A stretch of DNA of 64,000 nt, from NCBI GenBank assembly GCA_963734965.1, contig CAVTJK010000003.1, positions 682,001 to 746,000 on the forward strand, in the 5' to 3' direction. Source of the DNA: UBA4742 sp963734965 (GTDB lineage Bacteria > Actinomycetota > Acidimicrobiia > Acidimicrobiales > Acidimicrobilacustridaceae). Under the pieces are notes generated by a model. That model saw only the letters and a list, made by a program, of their open reading frames with translations, was not told where the DNA came from and made no database searches. Shown in pieces: positions 49,313 to 59,752 of the stretch. A program made the translations under genes and the position numbers. Numbering within the stretch: the first letter of the stretch is position 1; every line of letters starts with the position of its first letter.

Positions 49313-49903
49313 ATGGCCGACCTGCTCGTGGTCGGGCTGGGCAACCCGGGCGCCGAGTTCGCCGGTACCCGTCACAACGTGGGCTTCGAGGTCGTCGATC
49401 TGTTGGTGCAACGCCACGGTGGGCGGCTGCGTCGTCTGCGCCGGGAGCGGTGCCTGGCCGACGAGGTTCGGATCGGCACCCACCGGGTCGCCCTGGCCGA
49501 ACCGCAGACCTACATGAACGACTCGGGCCAGGCCGTCGCGCCCCTGGTGCGCCGCTACGACATCGACGACCTGAGCCGGCTGGTGATCGTCCACGACGAG
49601 CTCGATCTGCCGACTGGGCGCCTCAAGGTCAAGCTGGGCGGCGGCCTGGCCGGCCACAACGGCCTGCGATCGATCAAGAGCCACCTGCACGACGACGGCT
49701 TCGCCCGCGTGCGCATCGGCATCGGCAAGCCGCCGAGCAAGGACCAGGGCGTCGACCACGTGCTCAAGCGGCCGGGCAAGGCGGTGCGCCAGACGCTGGC
49801 CGACATGGTCGTCCGAGCCGCCGACGCCGTCGAGTCCATCCTCGACGACGGCATCGAAGCGACCATGAACCGCTTCAACGCCCTGCCCGACCAGGTCGCT
49901 TGA
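49313..49903 (+). CDS. pth: peptidyl-tRNA hydrolase
   Basis: Recycles tRNA from peptidyl-tRNA released during abortive translation. Family motifs are VVGLGNPGAEFAGTRHNVGF with the catalytic His, LAEPQTYMNDSGQAV, VHDELDLPTGRLKVKLGGG and GHNGLRSIKSHL. Length 196 is normal. It starts nine bases after rplY and is probably in the same transcript. Confidence 0.96.
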   Translation: MADLLVVGLGNPGAEFAGTRHNVGFEVVDLLVQRHGGRLRRLRRERCLADEVRIGTHRVALAEPQTYMNDSGQAVAPLVRRYDIDDLSRLVIVHDELDLPTGRLKVKLGGGLAGHNGLRSIKSHLHDDGFARVRIGIGKPPSKDQGVDHVLKRPGKAVRQTLADMVVRAADAVESILDDGIEATMNRFNALPDQVA

Positions 49904-51865
49904 TCAGACGGCTTCGACCTTCACGTCGGGCACATTGCCGAGGTGATACGGCACGAACGTGACGTTGGCGTGAGGCACGTTGGTCAACGTCTTGGCGATG
50001 GCATCGGCGGTGTGGTCGTGCAGGAAGCGATGCCAGAAGCGGGTGTACTCGCGGCGGGGGATGAGGACGCTGACCTCGGTGTTGCCGTCGGCCGCGGCCT
50101 CGGCCACCACCTCGAGGGCGCAGCGGTTGATGCGGCGGTCGGGGCACTCGACGACCTCGAGCGGCACGCGGGCCAGGCCCAGCCGGGTCCACTCCTCGGC
50201 CAGCTGCTCGGCCTCGTGGTCGTCGGTGGCGATGTGGACGGCCTTGAGCGAGTCGGGGGTCAGCGTGCGGGCGTACTGGATGGCCCGGGCCGAGCTCTGG
50301 TCGAGCGCCTCGATCAGCACGATCACCGAGTGGTAGCGCAGGATCGGGGCCTCGGCCGCCTCTCGAGCCTCGTGCTCGAGCTCGGTCTTCTCGGACTCGT
50401 AGGCGTGGTTGAGGCGAACGAGCAGGAACACCATCACCGGTACCAGGATCATGATGAACCAGGCGCCGCCCTCGAACTTGAAGACGCCGATCACGACCGT
50501 GACGACGGCCGTCGTGACGGCACCGAGCCCGTTGACGAACAGGCCGACCTTCCAGCCGGTCTCCTTGTCCTTGATGTGCTTCTTGGCCATGCCGGCCTGG
50601 GACAGGGTGAAGGAGGTGAACACGCCGATGGCGTAGAGGGGGATGAGGCGGGTGACGTCGGCTTGGAAGACGATCACGGGGATGGCGCCGGCGATGGCCA
50701 AGGCGATGATGCCGTTGGAGAACACGAGCCGGTGGCCCCGCTTGGTGAGCTGCTTGGGCATGAAGGCGTCGTTGGCGTGGAAGCTGGCCAACCGGGGGAA
50801 GTCGGCGAAGCTGGTGTTGGCCGCCAGCACCAGGATGAGCATGGTCGAGGCCTGCACGAACAGGAAGAGGAGGTGGCCGAGGGTGCCGCTGCCGAACACC
50901 GCCTGGGCGATCTGGGAGATCACGGTCTTGGTGTCGCTCGGGACGACGTGCATCTTCGCCGCCAGCCACGAGATGCCGAGGAACATCGATCCGAGGAGGA
51001 CGGCCATCACCACGAGGGTCTCGCGGGCGTGCTTCCACTCGACGGGCTTGAAGGCGGGCACGCCGTTGGAGATGGCTTCGACGCCGGTCATGGCCGCGCC
51101 ACCCGAGGCGAAGGCGTGGAGGATCAGCACGATGCTGGCTGCACCGGTCGCTTCGAGGGCCGCCGGGTGGGTGGGCACGACGTGGGCCAGGCCGCCGCCG
51201 AAGATCGCCTTGTAGACGCCCGTGAGGACCATCGTGAACATAGAGATGATGAAGAGGTAGGTCGGGACGGCGAAGATCTTCCCCGACTCCTTCACGCCGC
51301 GCAGGTTGCCCACGGCGATGATGGCGATGAAGGTCAGGGCGATCGGCACGCGCCATGCGTAGAGCGGCGGCGCCGCCGAGTAGAGGGCGGCCACGCCGGC
51401 GGACACGGACACAGCGACGGTGAGGATGTAGTCGGTCAGCAGGGCCACGCCGGCGACCTGGGCGGGGAGCAGACCCAGGTTGTCCTTGGTGACGATGTAG
51501 GCGCCGCCGGCCGAGGGGTAGGCCTTGATGGTCTGGCGATAGCTGAACACCAGGATGACCAGCACGAGCACCAGGGCGATGGTGATCGGCATGAGGAAGC
51601 TGAAGGCCAGGACGCCGATGGCACCGGCACCGTACAGCAACGTGCGCAGGATCTCCTCGGACGCGTAGGCCGTCGACGACAGCGCATCCGACGCGAACAC
51701 GGCCAGCGCCGTCGGCTTGCCCAGCCGCTCGTGGGCCAGCTGGTCGTTGTTCAGCGCCTGGCCCAGGATCTTGGACTTGACCCGGAAGCCACGCGACTCG
51801 GGGATGTCGACCTTCGGAGTCGGGGGCAGCGGTTGGATCGCGGTGCGGTCCTGCGTCAAGGACAT
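49904..51865 (-). CDS. KimA-like APC-family transporter with C-terminal cytoplasmic domain (copy 1)
   Basis: An APC-superfamily membrane protein of 653 residues, related to KimA/YdaO potassium importers. The signature FASDALSSTAYASEEILR opens the first unwound helix; about twelve membrane segments follow to near residue 460. The last 170 residues form a soluble, universal-stress-like domain (VIVLIEALDQSSARAIQYAR and VLIPRREYTRFWHRFLHD). ATG 51865 aligns with its paralogue; a TTG four codons upstream is possible. Potassium specificity and c-di-AMP control are family knowledge, not proven here. It shares most residues with the gene at 52300-54286. Confidence 0.85.
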   Translation of the reverse strand: MSLTQDRTAIQPLPPTPKVDIPESRGFRVKSKILGQALNNDQLAHERLGKPTALAVFASDALSSTAYASEEILRTLLYGAGAIGVLAFSFLMPITIALVLVLVILVFSYRQTIKAYPSAGGAYIVTKDNLGLLPAQVAGVALLTDYILTVAVSVSAGVAALYSAAPPLYAWRVPIALTFIAIIAVGNLRGVKESGKIFAVPTYLFIISMFTMVLTGVYKAIFGGGLAHVVPTHPAALEATGAASIVLILHAFASGGAAMTGVEAISNGVPAFKPVEWKHARETLVVMAVLLGSMFLGISWLAAKMHVVPSDTKTVISQIAQAVFGSGTLGHLLFLFVQASTMLILVLAANTSFADFPRLASFHANDAFMPKQLTKRGHRLVFSNGIIALAIAGAIPVIVFQADVTRLIPLYAIGVFTSFTLSQAGMAKKHIKDKETGWKVGLFVNGLGAVTTAVVTVVIGVFKFEGGAWFIMILVPVMVFLLVRLNHAYESEKTELEHEAREAAEAPILRYHSVIVLIEALDQSSARAIQYARTLTPDSLKAVHIATDDHEAEQLAEEWTRLGLARVPLEVVECPDRRINRCALEVVAEAAADGNTEVSVLIPRREYTRFWHRFLHDHTADAIAKTLTNVPHANVTFVPYHLGNVPDVKVEAV

Positions 51866-51971
51866 GCTGCGATTCAACCCGACGGCGATGGCCCCACGGG
51901 GCCAGAACGCCGCTTCTTAACGACCTTTTATCGGCCTGGCATCGGTCACGACGATCGGACCGATCCGTTGC

Positions 51972-52289
51972 TCAGTTGGGCTTCTTCGAGGCCACCAGAT
52001 CTTCACGCGGCAACAGCGTGTATTCAGGATTCATCAAGGCCAGATGACCCCGGCTCTCGATGACCGTGCCCTCGACCGAGAGACGGGCGCCGAGGCTCAC
52101 GCCGCCGATGTGCTGGCGCCCCATGAATATGACAGTGATGCCGCCAGTTTCGTCGACGAGGGTGCACTCGAGGGTGGCCACGCCGCCCTCCCACGGCTGC
52201 ACGCGCAGGGCGCGGACCCGGCCGATGACGCGGACCTGCTCGCGCCAACGGCAGTCGCCGATCGGTTTCGGGGCGAGGGGCGCGGTCAC
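51972..52289 (-). CDS. small OB-fold nucleic-acid-binding-like protein
   Basis: A 105-residue protein whose core (REQVRVIGRVRALRVQPW, ATLECTLVDETGGITVIFMG, GARLSVEGTVIESRGHLAL) is a five-strand OB-fold pattern as in RecG-like or tRNA-anticodon-binding proteins. Its partner is unknown. GTG 52289 starts ten bases after the upstream transporter stop, so it is co-transcribed with copy 2. 106 bases separate it from copy 1. Confidence 0.75.
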   Translation of the reverse strand: MTAPLAPKPIGDCRWREQVRVIGRVRALRVQPWEGGVATLECTLVDETGGITVIFMGRQHIGGVSLGARLSVEGTVIESRGHLALMNPEYTLLPREDLVASKKPN

Positions 52290-52299
52290 CGACAGCGCC

Positions 52300-54286
52300 T
52301 CACGACGGACGCACCACGCCGGGCGACTCGAGGGTGACGTGGGGCTTCTTGCCGAGGTGGTAGGGCACGAAGGTCACGTTGGCGTGAGGCACGTCAGCCA
52401 ACGTCTTGGCGATGGCGTCGGCCGTGTGGTCGTGCAGGAACCGGTGCCAGAAGCGCGTGTACTCGCGGCGGGGGATGAGCACCGTGACCTCGGTGTTGCC
52501 GTCCGACGCCGCCTCGGCCACCACCTCGAGGGCACAGCGGGTGATGCGGCGATCGGGGCACTCGACGACTTCGAGGGGGACGCGGGCCAGGCCCAGTCGT
52601 GTCCACTCCTCGGCCAGGGTGGCGGCCCGCTCGTCGTCGTTGCCGATGTGGACGGCCTTGAGGTCGTCGGGCGTCAACGTCCGGGCGTACTGGACGGCCC
52701 GGGCCGAGCTCTGGTCGAGGCTCTCGATCATCACGATGACCGTGTGGTAGCGCAGGATGGGCGCGGTCACCGCTTCGCGCGCCTCGTGCTCGAGCTCGGC
52801 CTTCTCGGCCTCGTAGGCCTTGTTCAAGCGGACGAGGATGACCACCAGGACGGGGACCAGCACCATGATGAACCAGGCCCCGCCCCCGAACTTGAAGGTG
52901 CCGATCACGACCGTGACCACGGCCGTGGTGAAGGCGCCGAGGCCGTTGACGAACAGGCCGACCTTCCAGCCTTCCTCTTTGTCCTTGATGTGCTTCTTGG
53001 CCATGCCGGCCTGCGACAGCGTGAAGGAGGTGAACACGCCGATGGCGTAGAGGGGGATCAGGCGGGTGACGTCGGCCTGGAAGATGATCACGGGGATGGC
53101 GGCGGCGATGGCCAGGGCGATGATGCCGTTGGAGAACACCAGCCGGTGGCCCCGCTTGGTCAGCTGCTTGGGCAGGAACCGGTCGTCGGCGGCGAAGCTG
53201 GCCAGCCGGGGGAAGTCGGCGAAGCTGGTGTTGGCCGCCAGCACCAGGATGAGCATGGTGGCGCCCAGCGTGAAGACGTAGAGGGCATGGCCGAGCGCCG
53301 AGTTGCCGTAGATGGCCTGGGTGATCTGGGCGATGACCGTCTTCGAGTCGCTCGGGACGACGTGCATCTTGGCCGCCAGCCACGAGATCCCCAGGAACAT
53401 GGTGCCGAGCAGCGCGCCCATCACCATGAGCGTCTCTCGGGCGTGCTTCCACTCGACGGGCTTGAAGGCAGGCACGCCGTTGGAGATGGCCTCGACGCCG
53501 GTCATGGCAGCACCACCCGAGGCGAAGGCGTGCAGCAGCAGGAAGATGCTCACCGAGCCGGTCGCGGCGAGAGCCTTCGGATCGGTCGGGGGGACGGTGT
53601 GCAGCGCCGCCGAGCGCCGCCTTCACCAGCCCGGTCGTGATCATGGCGAACATCGAGATGATGAACAGGTAGGTCGGGACGGCGAAGATCTTGCCCGACT
53701 CCTTGACCCCACGCAGGTTGCCGAGGGCGATGATCACGATGAAGCCGAGGGCGATCACCGTGCGCCACGGGTACAGCGCGGGCACGACCGAGTAGAGGGC
53801 GGCCACACCGGCCGAGGTCGACACGGCCACGGTGAGGATGTAGTCGGTGAGCAACGAGACCCCGGCCACCTGGGCCGGGATGATGCCGAGGTTGTCCTTG
53901 GTGACGATGTAGGCGCCGCCGGCCGAGGGGTAGGCCTTGATGGTCTGGCGGTAGCTGAACACCAGGATGACCAGCACGCACACGAGGGCGATGGTGATGG
54001 GGACGACGTAGCTGAACGCGAGCAAGCCGATGCCGGCGCCGAAGAACAGAAGCGTGCGCAGGATCTCCTCGGTCGCATACGCCGTCGACGAAAGGGCGTC
54101 CGAGGCGAACACGGCCAGCGCCGTCGGCTTGCCCAGCCGCTCGTGGGCCAACTGGTCGTTGGTGAGGGCCCGCCCCAGGACCTTGCTCTTGATCCGAAAG
54201 CCGCGGGTCTCGGGCAGATCGACCTTGAGGGTGGGCGGCAGCGGCTTGATCGCGCTGCGATCCTGGGTCAGAGAGCCTTTGGCCAT
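52300..54286 (-). CDS. KimA-like APC-family transporter (copy 2), one frameshift
   Basis: A close paralogue of the downstream transporter: same FASDALSSTAYATEEILR signature, same membrane topology and same C-terminal domain ending in VPYHLGKKPHVTLE. One extra base at about 53605 (GGC-G-CTG on the coding strand) separates the first 220 residues from the rest; removal restores ALGGLHTVPPTDPKALAATG and gives 661 residues. It is divergent from the TIGR03086 gene, with about 95 bases between starts. Tandem near-copies may differ in affinity or expression. Confidence 0.85.
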
Positions 54287-54369
54287 AACCCGACATTCAA
54301 CACCGCGCCGTAGCAGTAACGAAACTCACGACTCATCCGTCACACACCGTTCACATCCTGGTGAGCGGG

Positions 54370-54375
54370 CAGACT
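54370..54375 (+). promoter_or_regulatory. putative -10 (CAGACT) of the TIGR03086-family gene
   Basis: CAGACT, six bases, ATG 54382. It selects this ATG over the GTG at 54361. Confidence 0.35.
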
Positions 54376-54381
54376 GTCCGG

Positions 54382-54945
54382 ATGGACGAGATCGAGCACT
54401 GCCAGCGGGCGGTGGACGCCGCCGCCGAGATGATCGGGGTCGTCACCGACGCCGATCTGGGCCGGGCCACCCCCTGCGCCGGCTGGGACGTCGGGGCGCT
54501 CATCGCCCACATGGTCTGGATCTGCGAGGTCTACGCGGACGGCTTGTCGGGGGGAACGCCGCCGGCGGCGGCGAGCGACCTGGGTCGACACGACCCGGCC
54601 GCGAGCTACGGCGAGGCGTCGGGCCGGGCCATGGTCGCCTGGCGGGCCGGGGTCGAGCCCGACCAGATGCTCGCCCTGCCCTTCGGGACGCTGCCGGTCG
54701 CGCTCGGGGTGTGGGTCTTCATCGGTGACCAGCTCATCCACACGTGGGATCTGGCCACCGCGCTCGGGCGCGACTTCACCATGCCCGCCGAGATCGCCGC
54801 CCAGCAGCTCGAGCTCATGAAGCAGCACTACAACCCCGAGGCGCGGGGCGCCGACCGGCCCTTCGGCGTGGCCACCGAGTGCCCGCCCGACGCTTCGGTG
54901 CAGGACCAGCTGATCGCCCTGTCCGGGCGCCAGCTCGCGCGCTGA
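54382..54945 (+). CDS. TIGR03086/maleylpyruvate-isomerase-like metal-binding protein
   Basis: A 187-residue DinB-like four-helix protein of the mycothiol-dependent maleylpyruvate isomerase superfamily. It has TPCAGWDVGALIAHMVW (near 33-49, first metal His) and GDQLIHTWDLATALGRD (near 115-131), the usual TIGR03086 motifs. Actinobacterial relatives use thiol cofactors; the reaction here is unknown. It stands alone between the transporter pair and mfd. Confidence 0.82.
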   Translation: MDEIEHCQRAVDAAAEMIGVVTDADLGRATPCAGWDVGALIAHMVWICEVYADGLSGGTPPAAASDLGRHDPAASYGEASGRAMVAWRAGVEPDQMLALPFGTLPVALGVWVFIGDQLIHTWDLATALGRDFTMPAEIAAQQLELMKQHYNPEARGADRPFGVATECPPDASVQDQLIALSGRQLAR

Positions 54946-55036
54946 TCGGCGCCGGTAGCCTGATCGCTTGGGCCCGCCCCCCTCCGATCCTGCTGATCGG
55001 AGTCGTGGCGCGTCCCTCGGCGACCCGAAACCTGTG

Positions 55037-58000
55037 ATGACGACGCTCCAAGAGCTCCCCGGCCTCCTCGACGAAGAACCCGGCCTGACCCGGGTCCTGG
55101 GCCGGACCAACGCGATCCTGGCCGTGCCCGAACCGGCCCGGGCCATCGCCATCGCCGGGTTGTCCAGCCTGTCGTCGCGACGACCCGATCGTCGTGGCCG
55201 TACCCACCTCGACCGACGCCGAGCGCCTGGCCCATGACCTGGTGGCCTTCCTCGGGCCCGACGAGGTCGAGCTCTTCCCGGCCTGGGAGACCCTGCCCTT
55301 CGAACGGGTCAGCCCGAGCGTCGAGACGATGGGTCGGCGGCTGCGCACGATCTGGAGGTTGGTGTCGGCCCAGGTCACCTCGCCCAGGATCGTCGTCGCG
55401 CCCGTGCGGGCGCTGGTGCAGCGACTGGGACCCCACGTCGACGACGTCGAACCCATCGTCGTGGGCCACGAGGACCAGCTCGACGCGCCGGACCTGGTGG
55501 CGCGCCTCGTTGGCGCCGGGTACCGCCGCGAGGAGCTGGTCGAGCACCGCGGCGAAGTCGCGGTGCGGGGCTCGATCGTCGACGTGTTCCCCTCGACCGC
55601 CGATGTGCCGGTCCGCATCGACCTGTGGGGCGACGAGGTCGACCGGCTCACCGAGTTCTCGGTCACCGATCAGCGCTCGACGATCGACATCGCCGAGGTG
55701 GAGATCTTCCCGTGCCGTGAGCTGCTGCCCACCGACGACGTGCGCGCTCGGGCCGAGGGACTGGTCGCCACCGAGCCCTGGGGTCGCGAGCAGTGGGAGC
55801 GGTTGTCGAACGGCCTGATGTTCGACGGCATGGAGTCCTGGCTGCCGTGGCTCACCGACGGCGAGGCGGTGCTGTTCGACCTGCTCGGGCCCGACGCCCA
55901 GGTGCTGCTGGTCGAGCCGCGCCGCATGCGCGATCGGGCGGCGGACATCCTGGCCGAGGAAGCGGATCTCGCGTCGACGCTGGCCGTCACGTGGGGCGCG
56001 ACCGAGGAGTCCGAGGTCGGCGGGCACTTCCCGCAGCTGCACCTGCCGTTCGACCGGTTGCTCGTGCACACCCGAGCGCCGGCCTGGACGGTGACCAACG
56101 CGCCCGAAGGGCCCGACGTGGCCACGGTCACGGCCTCGGGTTGGCCGCCGATCGTCGGCGAGGGCGAGGCGCTGGTCAAGCTGCTCCACGACCTGCTGGC
56201 CGACGGCTACCGGCTGATCGTCGCCGCCGACGGGGCCGGGTCCGCGGCCCGGTTGGCGGCGCTGCTCGGCGACCAGGGTGTGGCACCTGACGTCGTGATC
56301 GAACCGCTCGAGCGCGGGTTCCTGCTCCCGGCGGTCAAGCTGGCCGTGCTGGCCGAGGCCGATGTCACCGGCCGTCGTCGGGCCCATCGCCGGGCCCGAC
56401 CTCGCCGCCAGGCCCAGGGCTTCTTCGACGACCTCAAGCCAGGCGACTACGTCGTCCACTACCAGCACGGCGTGGCTCGCTACGGCGGCATGGTCAAGCG
56501 CGCCATCGGCGGGGTCGACCGCGACTACCTGCTGCTCGAGTATCGCGGCGACGATCGCCTCTACGTGCCGTCGGATCAGATCGATGCCGTGCGCCACTAC
56601 ACCGGCGGCGAGAGCCCGACGCTCAGCCGGATGGGCGGGGGCGAGTGGCAGAAGGCCAAGGCCAAGGTGCGCTCGGCGGTGGCCGAGATCGCCCAGGAGC
56701 TGGTCGTGCTCTACCAGACGCGCGTGCACACGCCTGGCCACCAGTTCGCCGTCGACTCGCCGTGGCAGCACGAGCTCGAGGCCGCCTTCCCCTACGAGCT
56801 CACGCCCGATCAGCGCACGGCCATCGACGAGGTCAAGGCCGACATGGAGGCGGCGTCGCCGATGGACCGGCTGGTCTGTGGCGATGTCGGCTTCGGCAAG
56901 ACCGAGGTGGCGCTGCGCGCCGTGTTCAAGGCGATCCAGGACGGCAAGCAGGCGGCCGTGCTCGTGCCCACCACGCTGCTGGCCCAGCAGCACTTCCAGA
57001 CCTTCAGCGATCGCTTCGCCGGCTACCCCGTCCGCGTCGAGGTGCTGAGCCGGTTCCTCACGACCGCGCAGGCCCGCAAGGTGGCCCAAGGGGTGTCCTC
57101 GGGCGAGGTCGACGTCGTCATCGGCACGCACCGGCTGCTGTCGGGCGACATCGCCTTCCGGGATCTCGGTCTGCTCGTCATCGACGAGGAGCAGCGGTTC
57201 GGCGTGACGCACAAGGAGGCCATCAAGGCGCTGCGGGCCGACGTCGACGTGTTGACGCTCACGGCCACACCGATCCCGCGCACCCTCGAGATGAGCCTGA
57301 CCGGCATCCGCGACCTGACGTTGCTCAACACGCCGCCGGCTGAACGCCAGCCCATCCTCACCTACGTGGGCGAACAGGACGACCGGGCCGTGGGCGAGGC
57401 GATCCGGCGCGAGCTGCTGCGGGAGGGCCAGGTCTTCTTCGTCCACAACCGCGTCCAGGACATCGAGAAGGTGGCGGCCGAGGTGCGCGGCCTCGTTCCC
57501 GAGGCGCGCGTCGTGGTGGCCCACGGCCAGATGGACGAAGGCACCCTCGAACAGGTCGTGCTCGACTTCTGGGAGGGCGAGTACGACGTGCTGGTGTGCA
57601 CGACGATCATCGAGTCGGGCATCGACATGCCGACGGTCAACACCCTCGTCGTCGACCGGGCCGACCTGCTGGGGCTCGGCCAGCTGCACCAGCTGCGGGG
57701 CCGGGTGGGGCGGGCCGGATCGCGGGCCTACGCCTACCTCTTCTTCCCGCCCGATCGCTCGCTCACCGAAGAGGCCTACGAGCGGCTCAAGACCATCGGC
57801 GAGGCGACCGAGCTCGGGTCGGGGTTCAAGATCGCCATGCGCGACCTCGAGATCCGCGGCGCCGGCAACCTGCTCGGGACCGGCCAGTCCGGTCACATCG
57901 CCGCCGTCGGCTACGACCTCTACTGCCAGATGGTGACCGAGGCGGTGGCCGAGCTCAAGGGTGAGCAGGTCCGCCCACCGGCGGAGATCAAGCTCGAGCT

Positions 58001-58457
58001 CCCCCTCGACGCCAGCCTCCCGCCGGCCTATGTCACCAAGGAGGAGCTGCGGCTCGAGGCCTACCGGCGCCTGGCCGCGGTCACGACCGAGGCCGAGGTC
58101 GAAGACATCCGCACCGAGTGGCTCGACCGCTACGGGCCGGTCCCCGCCGAGGCCGAGGCCTTGCTCGACGTGGCCCGGCTGCGAGCCGAGTGCGTGCGGA
58201 CCGGCGTCCGCGAGGTGACCGTGACCAAGGGCCCCGGCTTCGGCGGGCCCCGCTACATCGCCCGCATGGCACCCGTCGACCTGCCGACCAGCAAGATCAT
58301 CCGGCTGCGCCGCCTGTACAAGGACACGATCTTCAAGGAGGAGGCGCGCCAGCTCCAGCTGCCCGTGTCCTCGGCCGCGGAGTCGGCCACGATCGTGGTG
58401 GCGGCGCTGGCTGACCTCTTCCCGCCCGAGACCAGCGATGCGGCCGAGGTCGGGTGA
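55037..58457 (+). CDS. mfd: transcription-repair coupling factor Mfd, one frameshift
   Basis: Mfd removes stalled RNA polymerase and recruits UvrA. The corrected 1139-residue protein has a UvrB-like N-terminus (WETLPFERVSPSVETMGRR), the RNA-polymerase-interacting domain (DYVVHYQHGVARYGG), helicase motifs GDVGFGKTEVALRA (Walker A), VIDEEQRFGV (DEEQ) and LTATPIPRTLEMSL, and RGRVGRAGSRAYAYLF. One extra base at 55177-55178 separates the first 48 residues; removing it restores SDDPIVVAVPTSTDAERL. GTG 55034 is an alternative start. It precedes mazG as in mycobacteria, with one insertion. Confidence 0.95.
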
Positions 58458-58497
58458 CTGGCCCGGCGCGCGGCGGTTCCGTAGGCTGACCCCCGCT

Positions 58498-59748
58498 GTG
58501 ATCCGCTACCGCTCCTTCCCCCTCGTCCTCGTCGCGCTCGGACTGGCGCTGGCCACGACGTTGTCGGCCTGCTCGAACAGCTCGGGGACCGCCGTCTCGG
58601 TGAACGGGACGTCGGTGTCCAACGCGGACTTCACCCACTGGTTGAGCGAGATCGCCGGCGACGACGCCTACACCAAGGTGGCGCTGGTCGATTCGACGAC
58701 CCAGCAGCCGGTCAAGATCCATGGCACCAACTCGTCGACCTACAGCACGCTGTTCACCAGCCAGGTCCTCGACCAGCAGGTGACCTTCACCATCGCCGCC
58801 CAGGAGGTCGCGCGCCGGCACCTGCACGTGAGCCAGTCGGACCTGACGGCGATCGAGAACCAGTTCGCCCAGGCGCTCTCGGGCTCGCAGTCGTCGACGA
58901 CTGCCGCGTCGACGCCGTCGGCCGACGGGCAGGCCGCTCTCGACAAGCTGGGCTCGTACAAGGACGTGCTCATCCGGGGCTACGCCGACCGCCAAGCCGT
59001 CATCGCCGACATCACCAAGAAGCTCAACAACGACACCGCGCTGCGCGCCGCCTACGCCAAGGCCAAGGATCAGTTCAAGGACCAGGTGTGCGTGAGCGTC
59101 ATCGCCATCGCCGCCGGGAACGGCCCGACCCAGGACCAATCGACCGGCGCGCTGACCCCGCCGCCCGACAGCGACTATCCCGCCGCCCTCACCAAGGCCA
59201 ACGCCGCCCTGGCCCAGATCAAGGGCGGCGCCGACTTCGCCACCGTGGCCAAGAGCTCGTCGAGTGACACCCAGAGCGGCGCCAACGGCGGTGACATCGG
59301 CTGCGTGGCCAAGGGCGCCTTCACCCAGAACCAGCTGCCCGAGCTCGACCCGATCGTGAACTCCATCGCCGTCGGCCAGGTCAGCGATCCGGTCAAGACC
59401 GTGTACGGCTACTTCCTCGTCAAGGTGCGCGCCCGCGGCGACCTCACCTTCGAGGAGGCCAAGGACCAGCTCGTCCAAGCGCTGCCGACGCAGGCCCAGA
59501 GCGCCTACGCCGATCTGGTCCAGGCCCAGGCCAAGAAGGCCGACGTCACCGTCGATCCCCAGTGGGGCTCGTGGAACAAGAAGGCGGCCCACGTGATCCC
59601 GCCGCTCGGCGCCACGTCGACCACCTCGACCACGGCCAAGGCGCCGGCTGGATCGCTCGACCTCGGATCCGGCGCCGGTGCCGGCACCGGCTCGGCCACC
59701 ACGCCGACCGACGTCGCCGGCTCGTCCACGACGACCAGCCCGCCGTAG
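58498..59748 (+). CDS. parvulin-type peptidyl-prolyl isomerase lipoprotein (SurA/PrsA-like)
   Basis: A 416-residue exported lipoprotein. A signal peptide with lipobox LSACSNSS (Cys near residue 25) is followed by a SurA-like helical region (about 35-190), a PpiC/rotamase domain (GGADFATVAKSSSSDTQ, GGDIGCVAKGAF, VSDPVKTVYGYFLVKV) and a long Ser/Thr/Gly-rich tail (about 375-416). It probably assists folding of secreted proteins on the outer membrane face. GTG 58498 follows TAGGCT by ten bases. It takes the place between mfd and mazG. Confidence 0.85.
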   Translation: MIRYRSFPLVLVALGLALATTLSACSNSSGTAVSVNGTSVSNADFTHWLSEIAGDDAYTKVALVDSTTQQPVKIHGTNSSTYSTLFTSQVLDQQVTFTIAAQEVARRHLHVSQSDLTAIENQFAQALSGSQSSTTAASTPSADGQAALDKLGSYKDVLIRGYADRQAVIADITKKLNNDTALRAAYAKAKDQFKDQVCVSVIAIAAGNGPTQDQSTGALTPPPDSDYPAALTKANAALAQIKGGADFATVAKSSSSDTQSGANGGDIGCVAKGAFTQNQLPELDPIVNSIAVGQVSDPVKTVYGYFLVKVRARGDLTFEEAKDQLVQALPTQAQSAYADLVQAQAKKADVTVDPQWGSWNKKAAHVIPPLGATSTTSTTAKAPAGSLDLGSGAGAGTGSATTPTDVAGSSTTTSPP

Positions 59749-59752
59749 CCCG

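Noticed and set aside
49904..54360. ydaO-type c-di-AMP riboswitch upstream of the KimA-like genes
   Set aside because: The gaps upstream of both copies are about 95-106 bases, too short for that riboswitch, and I could not match its conserved blocks.
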